Program-made: the position numbers and the translations under genes | NCBI GenBank assembly: GCA_016845065.1 | Contig: JAERTG010000175.1 | Location: forward strand, 1-64,000 | Reading direction: 5' to 3' | Length of the DNA: 64,000 nucleotides | Source: Fidelibacterota bacterium | GTDB taxonomy: Bacteria > Fidelibacterota > UBA8477 > JABMPR01 | Shown here: positions 36,280-46,436 of the stretch, piece after piece | Layout of the letters: each line of letters begins with the position of its first letter | How positions within the stretch are numbered: the first letter of the stretch is position 1 | The notes under the pieces: generated by a model | What the model was told of the DNA's origin: nothing | Seen by the model: the letters and a program-made list of their open reading frames with translations, nothing else | Databases searched by the model: none

Positions 36280-39200
36280 ATGCTGAAAAGTTTAAAAATC
36301 ATATGCGGCCTCTTTCTCTCACTCCAGTTTCTTGGTGCTGCTGATCAGTACTTGCCTAAGATGGAATTAAATTCAATACCAGGTGGAATCAGGGTAAGCC
36401 TTGATTTTCAACATGTAAGCCTGGAACAGTGGCAAACCATGCTTGAAAATCCTGATCTGTTTTCAAAGAAAGGCTGGGGGATAGCAGGGGCTCCCGGCGA
36501 TGCTGCCATGCCAATGACAACCCAGATGATACCCATAAGCTCAGGTGAGGTTATAAGTATCCAGGGCGTTCAGCGCCAGGATCAAACCCTACAAAACATT
36601 CGACTAATGACCGTCCCAGAGGGTCATCTGGATTCAGAACCATCCATCATCACTTCTACACTATTCCAGGATTCTCAATCATCAGTTTTATCCTATGAAA
36701 CGCTAAGTCTCAGTGAACCGGTGTTTATGAGAGGACGACAATTTCTCCCCATCACCCTCCACCCAGTCAATTTTGACCAAAGGTCAAAATCTGTTGATGT
36801 TCCCCAGACGATTGAGTTTGACCTGGTTGGCGTCAGTTTAGCTGATGATGAGAATATTGCACAGAATGACATGCGTTCAATCGTACCACCTACTGGACAA
36901 TTTCCCAGGAAGGGACATTATCTCATCATCACCCCACCACTCTGGGAACCATATCTTCAAATTTTAACCGCCTGGAAACAGAGAGCTGGATATGAGGTAA
37001 CGGTGGTGACGACCGCTGTAACAGGTACGTCCAGAGGCGCTATTAAGAACTATATTCAAACTGCCTGGGATACCTGGGAGGATCAGCCTGATTTTCTATT
37101 GTTAATTGGAGATTCAGACCAGGGCATGCCCGGTTTCTATATACAGAATAGTTGGGGAGATTATTTAATAGGGGACCACCCCTACACACTACTTGAGGGG
37201 GATGATACATTTCCAGAACTCATGGTAGGTCGTCTGTCCGTAGATACCATATCTGAACTGATCACTTTCACATCGAAAATAGTACGCTACGAGGTCACAC
37301 CTCCTATGGATGATCCCGCCTGGTTTGAAAGCGCTCTCATGATTTCGACTACTCTGGGAGCAGCCTCAGCTCAGGCAACCAAGGAATGGGTAGCCGATAA
37401 GCTCGTTGAAAATGGGTATGATCAGGTTTATACCGCCTATCACCCCCAAATATCATCTCCAAGCGCTATTTCCTACCCCATTAACCAGGGTGTTGGTTTC
37501 GTTAACTATCGAGGATATGGATTCTACACAGGGTGGGCTGGTCCAGATTTCACAATCGGTGACGTTTTGGGGTCAGTCAATAATGGTGGCCGGACACCCA
37601 TTATTACTTCAGTGGTTTGTGGGGGAGGTAACTTTGCTGCTTCAGAAGATCCCTGCTTTGGAGAAGTTTGGACCCGTATTGGAACTGCAAATGTGCCACG
37701 GGGCGCTGTCGCATTCTTCGGCCCCAGTGAGTTGTACACTCATACACAATTTAACAATGTGATCGATATTGGTATCTATTCATCCATTTTTGATCAAGGA
37801 GTTCAAGTTCTTGGGGAAGCGCTTTGGGCAGGTAAATATGAGCTCTGGCGAAACTATCATCAAAATACTTATTTCCCTTTCGAGCAAACCGCAGAATTCT
37901 ACCATCATGTCTACAATTTGTTAGGTGATCCCGGGATGCAGTTATGGACAGCAATCCCACAGTTGCTTAACGTAGTTCATGATGATGCGCTCAACTCAGC
38001 TCAGAATTCCATGCAGCTCACCATCTTTAGTGAGGACGGATCCCCCATCAGTGATGCCTATGTGTCTCTTTTTAACGATGATATAGCAATCGGTGCATAT
38101 TCTGATGTCAACGGGATGGTCAACCTCCCCGTCAGCTTTGGAGAGAGCGATGAGGTTCTGTTAACTGTAACAGGAAAGAATCTCTATCCTTACCTGGCAA
38201 CACTCCCGATTATTGAGAGTACTCAAAGGTTGACACTTGAGAATTGGAGCCTTGATCCAGATGCACTCCCCGAGGCAGGAGGCAATGCACCTATGATCCT
38301 GCAATTCTTTAACCACGGTGAAGCCATGACCAATGTTGAGTTTTCGTTTTCTTCACAGGCTTCAGAGGTGAGTGTTACTTCCCAAATTCTTGTTGCGTCT
38401 ATACCAGCCAACAGTGCTCTGGAACCCCTCACAATATATCTCACTGCCGATCCCGAGGTGCCTCATGGGACGACTACAATTATTGATCTTGAAGTTATTG
38501 AAGATAGTGAGAGCTGGAACTGGCAAAAGCACATTTCAGTACAAGCACCGCAACTGGATATTCAGGATTTTATCTTATTGAATGGCAATGTAAGCTCTGG
38601 TGATTCTGCACAGTTCCAAATTGAAATGATAAACCGGGGAGGTGCCAGCTCAGGTTCCATGACCCTGACACCACTGACCCATGAGTTGTTAACAATTTCT
38701 GGTGGTCCTTTTACCTGTCCGGAAATTGATATTGATGCTACTGCTCAAATTGAAAATATCCTGGACGTTGTCTTTAGCGATCAAATCTTCCCAGGAGAGC
38801 GTATCAACGTTGGCTTTGAGTGCACCAGCCCAAATGGGATTGATACCATTGAAGTGAATGTTCAAATCGGAGAGGTAACTCGCTTCGGTCCTTCCCAAGC
38901 AGATGAGCATGGCTATCGTATGTTTGATGAATTTGATCTGAGTTTCTCCAAAGCCCAGTCCTACGAATGGGTAGAAATTGATCCGGCATTGGGTGGATCT
39001 GGGTCTATGATAGGTATCAGTGATACCTATGAGGAAGACGATGAATCACAAATAATCAACCTCCCCTTTCCCGTCACCTATTATGGAGAGGTCTTTACCC
39101 ATATCACTGTATGTAGCAATGGCTGGGCGGCATTTGGCGAACATGATGTAGTCAATTTTCACAATCGAATTATTCCCTCTCACATCGGTCCAACTGGAAT

Positions 39201-40773
39201 GTTAGCTCCATTTTGGGATGATCTGGTAACAGATTATGGAAGAATATGTCAGTTCACTTCAGACGACGCAGGGCAGTTTATTATTGAGTGGAGCAATGTG
39301 AGTCATATCTACCAACAAAACAGACTCAGCTTTGAAATCATTATTTTCAATACGGATATGTATCCCACAGAATCCAATGATAACGATATCAAGTTCCAGT
39401 ATAGCCTGTATGAGAATACCGATATTCTATGGAATTTTGCAACTATTGGGATAGAATCTCCAGATAGTGAGTCGGGGCTACTGGCTTCCTACAATAACAT
39501 TAATGATCCAAGTGTTGCATTTTTAAGAAATAATACGGCCATCCTATTTTCTACAGACAAAGGGACGGTCTATCACGACGCCAGTGTCGCACTGAACTCG
39601 ACTAATATTCATTTTCAAATGAATCCCTGGAGCACATCTAGCGATTCAATCTTAATTATAAATACAGGTGAAGCACCAGTGGCCTATGCTATCAGTCTTG
39701 ATGTGGAAGCCAACCGAGCACTTCAACCCCCTCCAGTAGTCTTCGATTCAAACATCACCAAGGAGACACCTGATGCTCCACCAGTTTCGTCTGGTTTCCG
39801 CGAAGGCCAGGATGCCTTTGGCTATCACTGGCGACGAGAGGTTGATCAGGATGGGCCAACCTACACCTGGTATGATATTGAAACCCATGGTAACCTCCTG
39901 GAATGGGTCGGTGATCCTGATGATAGTAGTCTTGGACCCGTCTCTCTGGGATTTGAGTTCCCTTTTTATGAGAATATTTATGACGAAATGTATATCGGAA
40001 GCAATGGGACTGTTAGTTTTGAGAGTTCATTTTCACCCTGGCTGAATGCTGCCCTACCCAACCAAATGAGTCCACCAGCCATGATTGCCCCCTGGTGGGA
40101 CGATTTAAATAACGATCAAGGCCCCAATGGGAGTGTTTATTATTGGACCAATGAAGTAGATGAGTGCATCATCACCTGGAAAAATTTCCCTAAATGGGGT
40201 ACAACTCAGTACTACACCTTCCAGGTTATTCTGCATAAAGTAGGGATGATCATCTTTCAGTATCAGTCCATGGATGAATCAACTGTATCTGGAACCATTG
40301 GGATGCAGAATGCAGATAGAAATATTGGATTAACCATCCACCACAACGAAACCACCCCACTGGAATCAGGTTCAGCTATATCTATCCTCAGACCGATAGA
40401 ATGGTTCTCAGCTTCCAATTGGCATGGAAGAGTTGATCCCGGTGAAAGCAAAGCATTTCTGCTAAACGCCTCTTCCATCGGAATAGCTCAAGGTCACTAC
40501 GAGATCCCCATGTATATCGAAACCAGCGCGCCCAATTATCCCAGAGCTAATATCATGGTATCTATGGATATTGCACCTGGTGAGTATCCCATGGGTGACG
40601 TCAATCAGGACTATCATGTCAACATAACGGATGCTATCAGTTTACTTGATTACGCCATCCAGATTGAGGAAATGACGGATGAGCAACGCGCGAGATTTGA
40701 TCTTTCAGGTGATGCTCTGGTAGATATCGTTGATGTCATCCTCCTCATCGAAGAAATTCTCGAAGGATCCTAG
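36280..40773 (+). CDS. Gingipain-like C25 family protein with dockerin-type C terminus; catalytic His replaced by Tyr
   Basis: ATG 36280 (GGAAAG five nt upstream) begins a signal peptide (MLKSLKIICGLFLSLQFLGAADQ). After a prodomain, residues ~210-560 match family C25: 'HYLIITPPLWEPYLQILTAWKQRAGYEV', 'DFLLLIGD', 'FVNYRGYGF', 'PIITSVVCGGGNF...PCFGEVW', 'GAVAFFGPSELYTHTQFNN' and 'YNLLGDPGMQLW'. The Cys in 'SVVCGG' (Cys447) fits the nucleophile. The position 34 residues earlier, normally the His of 'GHG', is Tyr413 (GYG). Further domains include Ig-like sections and two beta-jelly-roll segments with 'SNGW(A/T)..F' and 'PFWDDL'. The end (about 1435-1497) is a dockerin pair ('GDVNQDYHVNITDAISLLDYAI', 'FDLSGDALVDIVDVILLIEEIL') in place of a sorting tail. 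Lead gene of a three-gene unit. Confidence 0.8.
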   Translation: MLKSLKIICGLFLSLQFLGAADQYLPKMELNSIPGGIRVSLDFQHVSLEQWQTMLENPDLFSKKGWGIAGAPGDAAMPMTTQMIPISSGEVISIQGVQRQDQTLQNIRLMTVPEGHLDSEPSIITSTLFQDSQSSVLSYETLSLSEPVFMRGRQFLPITLHPVNFDQRSKSVDVPQTIEFDLVGVSLADDENIAQNDMRSIVPPTGQFPRKGHYLIITPPLWEPYLQILTAWKQRAGYEVTVVTTAVTGTSRGAIKNYIQTAWDTWEDQPDFLLLIGDSDQGMPGFYIQNSWGDYLIGDHPYTLLEGDDTFPELMVGRLSVDTISELITFTSKIVRYEVTPPMDDPAWFESALMISTTLGAASAQATKEWVADKLVENGYDQVYTAYHPQISSPSAISYPINQGVGFVNYRGYGFYTGWAGPDFTIGDVLGSVNNGGRTPIITSVVCGGGNFAASEDPCFGEVWTRIGTANVPRGAVAFFGPSELYTHTQFNNVIDIGIYSSIFDQGVQVLGEALWAGKYELWRNYHQNTYFPFEQTAEFYHHVYNLLGDPGMQLWTAIPQLLNVVHDDALNSAQNSMQLTIFSEDGSPISDAYVSLFNDDIAIGAYSDVNGMVNLPVSFGESDEVLLTVTGKNLYPYLATLPIIESTQRLTLENWSLDPDALPEAGGNAPMILQFFNHGEAMTNVEFSFSSQASEVSVTSQILVASIPANSALEPLTIYLTADPEVPHGTTTIIDLEVIEDSESWNWQKHISVQAPQLDIQDFILLNGNVSSGDSAQFQIEMINRGGASSGSMTLTPLTHELLTISGGPFTCPEIDIDATAQIENILDVVFSDQIFPGERINVGFECTSPNGIDTIEVNVQIGEVTRFGPSQADEHGYRMFDEFDLSFSKAQSYEWVEIDPALGGSGSMIGISDTYEEDDESQIINLPFPVTYYGEVFTHITVCSNGWAAFGEHDVVNFHNRIIPSHIGPTGMLAPFWDDLVTDYGRICQFTSDDAGQFIIEWSNVSHIYQQNRLSFEIIIFNTDMYPTESNDNDIKFQYSLYENTDILWNFATIGIESPDSESGLLASYNNINDPSVAFLRNNTAILFSTDKGTVYHDASVALNSTNIHFQMNPWSTSSDSILIINTGEAPVAYAISLDVEANRALQPPPVVFDSNITKETPDAPPVSSGFREGQDAFGYHWRREVDQDGPTYTWYDIETHGNLLEWVGDPDDSSLGPVSLGFEFPFYENIYDEMYIGSNGTVSFESSFSPWLNAALPNQMSPPAMIAPWWDDLNNDQGPNGSVYYWTNEVDECIITWKNFPKWGTTQYYTFQVILHKVGMIIFQYQSMDESTVSGTIGMQNADRNIGLTIHHNETTPLESGSAISILRPIEWFSASNWHGRVDPGESKAFLLNASSIGIAQGHYEIPMYIETSAPNYPRANIMVSMDIAPGEYPMGDVNQDYHVNITDAISLLDYAIQIEEMTDEQRARFDLSGDALVDIVDVILLIEEILEGS

Positions 40774-41937
40774 ATGATTCATATTTCGAAAATGAAGGCA
40801 AATCGATGTGAGTCTGGTTTTTCTGGTATGCGGATGATGGTCTTGATTGCTCTACTGGGTCTGGTCTCAATGGGTTTCAGTCGTTCAAATCAACTGTCTG
40901 TAGATATGAACCTCAATACAGAAGAAGGTTTGCCCCTTGAACATCTTCGTGAAGGGGAAAGTGCGCTTGAATTTAATCTTGGTCTCAACCAGTCAAGCGT
41001 TCCACCCTCAGCCGATTTGAGCTTTTCTGAAACATTCACCCTTGAAGCGTGGATCAACCCTGATGGGTGGGGAGGGGGACCAAATTATATTGGAACCATT
41101 CTATACAAACCGACCATATGGCTTTTTATTATCCAGGACCACCCCACAGCCAATGATAGAAGTTTGATTTTACAGCTTAGACATAACGATGGCGTGAGTC
41201 ATAGCTTTTCACCCGTCGGTTCAATAGGATTGAATTATTGGACCCACGTAGCTGCCTCCTACAATTCTGCCACCAGCGAGGTCGTGATTCATATAAATGG
41301 TATCGCCCAGGAAGTTTCTTTCATCGTGCCGCCATCTGGTCCAATTCGCAATAACTATTCTGAAGGGTTCGAGCTTGGATCACTCCCACAGGGGATGATG
41401 AATTTTACGGGTGTGATTGATGAAGTCCGGATCTGGAATGATGTCCGTTCTCATGGTGAAATCTATCATAATATGAGCTCAATGCTGAGTGGAGATGAAT
41501 CAGGTTTACAGTTGTATTGGCCCATGAATGAGGGTGGGGGTGATAGTCTTCATGACATGAGTGGTAATGGACATGATATCAGAATTTCAGGTGTGGACTG
41601 GACATGGGGAACCCCATTTTTCACAACAGACATAGCAGATCCAGTTCCTACAGAAATTCTTCCTAAAATTTTAGTGAATACCTTTCCCAATCCCTTCAAT
41701 CCCACATTGACCATTCAAGCTGAATTATGGAAACCAGCAGACCTGCAGATACATATCTTTAATTCTTCAGGTCAACAAGTTTGGTCAAAATCTGTGTTGA
41801 ATCAATCAATGGGGATTGCCTCTTTCACGTGGAGTGGGGTGGACGATACAGGTTCTCCTGTGGCCAGCGGGGTATATATCATATCCCTTTCCACTCCTGA
41901 AATCATGGTGACACAGAAAAGCGTTCTGCTCCGCTAA
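40774..41937 (+). CDS. Secreted LamG-domain protein with type IX-like sorting tail
   Basis: Begins at the base following the C25 gene's stop, so it is translationally coupled. The start is ATG 40774 or the internal ATG at 40792; a hydrophobic signal-anchor follows ('MRMMVLIALLGLVSMGFS'). Residues ~65-225 are a concanavalin-like LamG/pentraxin fold: 'FTLEAWINPDGWG', 'LNYWTHVAASYNSATSEVVIHINGI', 'FTGVIDEVRIWNDVRS', 'GLQLYWPMNEGGG'. The tail (FPNPFNPTLTIQ ... ASGVYIISLSTPEIMVTQKSVLLR) is of the 'LLR' class. LamG domains bind glycans or protein ligands; a surface-binding partner of the C25 and CotH proteins is plausible. Confidence 0.75.
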   Translation: MIHISKMKANRCESGFSGMRMMVLIALLGLVSMGFSRSNQLSVDMNLNTEEGLPLEHLREGESALEFNLGLNQSSVPPSADLSFSETFTLEAWINPDGWGGGPNYIGTILYKPTIWLFIIQDHPTANDRSLILQLRHNDGVSHSFSPVGSIGLNYWTHVAASYNSATSEVVIHINGIAQEVSFIVPPSGPIRNNYSEGFELGSLPQGMMNFTGVIDEVRIWNDVRSHGEIYHNMSSMLSGDESGLQLYWPMNEGGGDSLHDMSGNGHDIRISGVDWTWGTPFFTTDIADPVPTEILPKILVNTFPNPFNPTLTIQAELWKPADLQIHIFNSSGQQVWSKSVLNQSMGIASFTWSGVDDTGSPVASGVYIISLSTPEIMVTQKSVLLR

Positions 41938-42033
41938 TCATCCACCAAACAAATAGCTGGAACGAACTGATCCATCATTGGACAGGTCGTGTCTAGTCTT
42001 ATTTTCCACTGTCAAAGAAGGAGGGAGGAAAAA

Positions 42034-45000
42034 ATGAACTCAATATTTTCAACAAGAGCTAAGTTGCTGAATGCGAAATTGCTCATTTTCTTGCTCCTAT
42101 CCACGCAAATATTTACCCAGCAAGCTCCTCAAGTCGAAATTACCTCTCCACCTGATAACACCGATTTTGTAGTAGGTGATGACATACACATACTGGTGCT
42201 GGCATCCGATCCTGATGGAAGTGTTGATCTGGTAGAATTTTATGCTGATAATGAAAAGATTGGCGAAGACTCCATAGCCCCCTACGAGCTGCTATGGTCA
42301 CAACCTGAAATAGGTAAATATGACCTCATTGCCACAGCAACAGACGATGCGGGTATGATTGGTACCTCGGAGAAGGTTGATGTATCAGTCAATTTTCCTG
42401 ATTATGATTACACCGTCAGCTTCTCAACTGAAATACCCTTCCACACTGATAATTTTTACCTCGATTTGACCACAGCATTGGAAGGGGCAGATATTTGGTA
42501 TACCCTCGATGGATCAGACCCCCTTATCAGCTCCTCAACCCAAATTGAAGAGGCTCCAGTGCAGATCTATATTGATCCCCAGGACGTCAGCAGCGGTCGG
42601 GGGAGTACGCCAGGTGTGCTAATTCGAGCAGTAGTGTTTGATGAAAACATTCAACAATCCTGGGTTACTACCAAAACATATCTCTTTATCGATGAAATAC
42701 GAACCCAATCCTATCCCGGTGGTGATTGGCCAAACGGGCACCCGAACAGTCAGATACTGGATTACACCGTGAATCAGGAGGTGGTAAATGATGTTCTTTA
42801 TAGTGAATTAATTGATGATGCACTCCTTGATATTCCCAGCATATCATTGGTCACAGATCTGGAAAATCTATTTGATGAGACGGTGGGAATATATGTTAAT
42901 CCAGAATTTCATGGCAGGGATTGGGAACGACCAGTTTCAGTTGAATTATTAAATCCAGATGGAAGCCCTGGCTTTCAGATAAATGCTGGTTTTCGCATAC
43001 GCGGCGGCTGGAGTCGCCATCACAATTTTCCCAAGCATGCGTTTCGCCTCTTTTTTAGAGAGGATTATGGCGAGGATAGACTGCACTTCCCGCTTTTTGA
43101 TGATGAAGGCGTGGATGAATTCAGGAAACTTGATTTGCGGACCAGTCAAAATTATGCCTGGAGCAATGGCTACATCTATGAAAACACCATGAATCGTGAT
43201 GTATTCTCAAGAGATCTGCAGGCTGAGATGCAGAACCCCTACACCCGAAGCCGCTATTATCACCTATATTTGAATGGCATGTATTGGGGTCTTTTTCAAT
43301 CTCAGGAGCGTCCAGAAGCCAGATTTGCCGAGAGCTATTTGGGTGGCGATGATGATGACTATGATGTGGTCAAGGTGGATATAGGTGAGGACTGGAATCT
43401 GTATGAGATTGAGGCCACTGATGGCAATCTGGATGCCTGGGAGACTGTTTGGAATGCCAGTGAAACTGGTTTTGAATCAGTTGAAAATTATTTTGCATTA
43501 GAAGGACGTTTGCCTGATGGCTCACCTGATGCAGCCGGGACTAGGTTGGTGGATATTGACAACCTCATCGATTATATGATCATCATTTTCTACACGGGAA
43601 ATTTTGATGCACCGGTAAGTAAATTCAGGGGTAATATGAGCCCCAATAACTTCTACGCAATTTATGACCGGACTGGTAATGACGGTTTCTTCTTTCTCGC
43701 CCATGATTCTGAGCATACCCTCCTGGTCAATCCTCACTCCCCAGGTGATGGTATATACGAGGATAGAGTCAACATTGAAATGTCCGTAGATCGATTTGAA
43801 ACATTTCACCCCCAGTGGCTTCATGCCAGACTTTCAGAGAGTCCTGAGTATCGAATCAGATTTGCTGATCGGGTCTACAAGCATTTCAACAATGATGGCG
43901 TTCTGCAACCAGAACGTCTTACCGAAATATTTAGCAGCAGTGCTGAAGAAATAGACCTGGCGATTATTGGAGAATCAATGCGTTGGGGTGACCTGCAGCG
44001 ATCGAAATTCAACGCCTGGGACCCTGCCATCAATCAAATCATTAACGACTTTTTTCCTGTCCGTAGTGGGATCGTTCTGGATCAACTGGAAACTGCAGAT
44101 CTTTATCCAGAAAATGATCCACCGCTCTTCAAGATGGGAGAGTCCATTATCACGGAAAGCATTATACAAATTCAGGATGAAATCAATATTGAGCTGGAGT
44201 TAGCTGCAGGAAGCTCGGGGTCGATTGTTTATACCCTGGATGGATCTGATCCTCGAGATATCGGAGGTGGTTTTTCCGCATCAGCACAGACTGCAGATAA
44301 CCATGAGCTCATCGCTATCGATGCCACGGCAAGGTTGATGGCTCGTCTTTACAGTGGTGGTGACTGGAGCGCTCTCCACGCACTTACCTTATACCATAGT
44401 GGCGATCTGAGCCCTTTACGCATATCTGAAATTCATTACCACCCCCTTGATGAAGGAGCGATCAGTGGCAAGCATTATGAGTTTCTTGAATTCTACAACT
44501 CAGGTTCCCACTCACTCAATTTATCCCTACTCACGTTTACCAATGGGATCGAGTATACCTTCCCAATTGGCACCTCATTGGAGAGTGGTGGCTATCTTGT
44601 CCTGGCATCTGATACAGCCTTATTTGAGGAACGCTACAGTCTGTCAGCTATTGATGAATTTAATCTACAACTGGACAACTCCGGTGAAAGATTGGTGCTT
44701 GAAACCACCCATGGTGACACGCTAATCAATCTGAGATATAACGATGAGGCACCCTGGCCTGAAACACCTGATGGAGATGGACCCTCATTGACTTGGACAG
44801 GTAGCACTGGTAATGATGATGTGAATGATCCGGCAAACTGGGCAGCATCCAGTATGATCCACGGTTCACCAGGGACCGCTGATGCAGTGGGTCTCAATCA
44901 GGAATGGTCCAGCCTTCCGCGAAATGTGTCCTTATCCCAAAATTATCCAAACCCATTTAATCCCTTGACAAGTATTCGGTATGGACTGTCTGCTGAGACT

Positions 45001-45198
45001 GAAGTTTCATTGGTGGTGTATGATCTACAGGGTCGACAGGTAACCACCCTGTTTTCAGGATTGAAATCACCTGGTTGGCATAGTCAATCATGGAACGGTA
45101 GGAATTCAGCTGGAGAAACAGTTTCTACAGGTCTTTACTTCCTTCGTCTGGAAACAACATCGTCTAAAAACTCAATCAAGATGCTCTTTTTGAAGTAA
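42034..45198 (+). CDS. Secreted CotH-kinase family protein with Ig, chitobiase-like, lamin-tail and sorting domains
   Basis: ATG 42034, preceded by a strong GGAGGGAGG site, starts a 1054-aa protein with a signal peptide. Domains in order: an Ig-like domain (~30-120, 'VEITSPPDNTDF...DPDGSVDLVEFYADNEKIGEDS'); a chitobiase C-terminal-like repeat ('IWYTLDGSDP', ~150); a CotH domain (~267-640, 'IPSISLVTDLENLF', 'NAGFRIRGGWSRHHNFPKHAFRLFFR', 'YHLYLNGMYWGLF', 'FFFLAHDSEHTLL'); a second 'IVYTLDGSDP' (~729); a lamin-tail domain (~793-880, 'LRISEIHYHP...EFLEFYNSG'); and a sorting tail (~964-1054, ending MLFLK). CotH proteins are atypical secreted kinases of spore coats and of surface proteins. The same architecture is common in FCB bacteria. 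The kinase activity itself is inferred from family only. Confidence 0.82.
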   Translation: MNSIFSTRAKLLNAKLLIFLLLSTQIFTQQAPQVEITSPPDNTDFVVGDDIHILVLASDPDGSVDLVEFYADNEKIGEDSIAPYELLWSQPEIGKYDLIATATDDAGMIGTSEKVDVSVNFPDYDYTVSFSTEIPFHTDNFYLDLTTALEGADIWYTLDGSDPLISSSTQIEEAPVQIYIDPQDVSSGRGSTPGVLIRAVVFDENIQQSWVTTKTYLFIDEIRTQSYPGGDWPNGHPNSQILDYTVNQEVVNDVLYSELIDDALLDIPSISLVTDLENLFDETVGIYVNPEFHGRDWERPVSVELLNPDGSPGFQINAGFRIRGGWSRHHNFPKHAFRLFFREDYGEDRLHFPLFDDEGVDEFRKLDLRTSQNYAWSNGYIYENTMNRDVFSRDLQAEMQNPYTRSRYYHLYLNGMYWGLFQSQERPEARFAESYLGGDDDDYDVVKVDIGEDWNLYEIEATDGNLDAWETVWNASETGFESVENYFALEGRLPDGSPDAAGTRLVDIDNLIDYMIIIFYTGNFDAPVSKFRGNMSPNNFYAIYDRTGNDGFFFLAHDSEHTLLVNPHSPGDGIYEDRVNIEMSVDRFETFHPQWLHARLSESPEYRIRFADRVYKHFNNDGVLQPERLTEIFSSSAEEIDLAIIGESMRWGDLQRSKFNAWDPAINQIINDFFPVRSGIVLDQLETADLYPENDPPLFKMGESIITESIIQIQDEINIELELAAGSSGSIVYTLDGSDPRDIGGGFSASAQTADNHELIAIDATARLMARLYSGGDWSALHALTLYHSGDLSPLRISEIHYHPLDEGAISGKHYEFLEFYNSGSHSLNLSLLTFTNGIEYTFPIGTSLESGGYLVLASDTALFEERYSLSAIDEFNLQLDNSGERLVLETTHGDTLINLRYNDEAPWPETPDGDGPSLTWTGSTGNDDVNDPANWAASSMIHGSPGTADAVGLNQEWSSLPRNVSLSQNYPNPFNPLTSIRYGLSAETEVSLVVYDLQGRQVTTLFSGLKSPGWHSQSWNGRNSAGETVSTGLYFLRLETTSSKNSIKMLFLK

Positions 45199-45321
45199 CT
45201 AAACGCTGCAAAATGTCAGTTCTAGAACTAACTGTTTATGAGTAAAGTCTACCGAAATAACTGTTTACATCATATTGGGGGAAGTTTTTAGCCTCGTTTT
45301 GAAGTGGATTTATGTATTTGA

Positions 45322-46248
45322 TCAGGATATGGGCTTATTCCATTTAACTGACTTCCAGCGACCCACATGCTTCGGCCAATCATAGTCATTTTGGTCGCCA
45401 AACCCCATGTTCCATCGGTAATAATCTGGCATAAGATTATCCCTAAAATCAACATTTCCTGTGAGAGTTACTGAGTTGGCCAAGACCGGTCCAGTGAGTG
45501 TGGCATTTTCGATATCAAGGTGACTAGCACAGAAAACAGCTCCCTCGATATGTGTCCCATACTTGAGGGTGAATTTTGTATGCGGACTCATAAATACCAC
45601 TGCTGGATCTGCTGGCAAAGCGTCGACAGGTGCAGGAGCCTTGATGGTATTATTCTCGCTGAAGAAGATATTCTCTCCCAGAAAGAGAAGGGTGCTGTTT
45701 TCCAGGTCTAGACCGCTGATTACCAGGTTGTTACCGAGAAATATATGTATGCCTTCAATCTGAAGGTCTTCGGTTGACCATGTGGTCTCATCGCCATGGT
45801 GTATTATCGCGCGATTAATTATAAAATAGGCTGGGTCAATGGTAGGAAGCAAGTCAACCTGCTGAACAGGGTGTGCCTCTTCAACATCAGCAAAATATCC
45901 ATTTGTCTGTATGGGTGTCAGTGAAGCGATGGCGCTGGAAAAAGGAGTGCGCTCAGTTAGATCCAGTTGGATTTCAGATTCAGTCCGGGCATTCTCAGTA
46001 CCAACAGAGAGAAGATAGTTTTCTGCATCCCACACTATTGTCACGCCATCGGCACTCAGGTTAACCAGTTCGTCAGCACCTGAATTGATACGCCACATGG
46101 CCTGATTGATATTGGATTCCATCTCATATTGCTGCTTGATGTTTCGAACAGACTCCATTGAACCAGAATTTGATGCAAGGGAGGCACTCAAGTCGGCGAC
46201 ACTTGTGAACGAAAAAACTAGGAAAAGCATGAGTACTGCGACGAGCAT
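45322..46248 (-). CDS. PilX-like pilus-assembly protein, copy 1
   Basis: Starts at ATG 46248 after AGAGGAG. A hydrophobic N-terminal helix without a cleavable leader ('MLVAVLMLFLVFSFTSVADLSAS') leads into 'IKQQYEMESNINQAMWRINSG', matching the PilX/PulK minor-pilin N terminus. The rest is a beta-helix-like passenger ('GIHIFLGNNLVISGLDLENSTLLFLGENIFF', 'GTHIEGAVFCASHLDIENATLTGPV') and a conserved tail 'YYRWNMGFGDQNDYDWPKHVGRWKS'. A paralogue of identical length (308 aa) lies just upstream. A minor component of a type IV pilus or pseudopilus is the likely role. It has its own copy of the shared upstream element. Confidence 0.6.
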   Translation of the reverse strand: MLVAVLMLFLVFSFTSVADLSASLASNSGSMESVRNIKQQYEMESNINQAMWRINSGADELVNLSADGVTIVWDAENYLLSVGTENARTESEIQLDLTERTPFSSAIASLTPIQTNGYFADVEEAHPVQQVDLLPTIDPAYFIINRAIIHHGDETTWSTEDLQIEGIHIFLGNNLVISGLDLENSTLLFLGENIFFSENNTIKAPAPVDALPADPAVVFMSPHTKFTLKYGTHIEGAVFCASHLDIENATLTGPVLANSVTLTGNVDFRDNLMPDYYRWNMGFGDQNDYDWPKHVGRWKSVKWNKPIS

Positions 46249-46274
46249 GTTGTGATCTCCTCTAACCTTTTGGT

Positions 46275-46344
46275 CTTGGACAAAATTAGCTATCGCTTAG
46301 TTTTTTAATATGAGGAGATTCCTGATAAATGGGGGAGATTCCCC
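46275..46344 (-). promoter_or_regulatory. Shared pilin-cluster promoter/operator, copy 1
   Basis: Minus-strand GGGGA-(13 nt)-ATCAGG-nnTCTCCTnAT, then 36 nt from ATCAGG to a TnnTCCAAG-type block with a TAATTT -10-like hexamer. Aligned with 47389-47459 and 48575-48645. Confidence 0.6.
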
Positions 46345-46436
46345 TCTATTACCACTCGAAGGGGAGAAGGGTATTTTTATAGTAAAAAAAATCCCCCTTA
46401 ACGGAGGATCTTTTCCTATGCAAATTTATAGTGGAT

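Noticed and set aside
45218-45229. AGTTCTAGAACT palindrome after the CotH gene as an operator or terminator
   Set aside because: A lone 12-bp palindrome with no T-tract and no other copy near a promoter; chance occurrence is likely.
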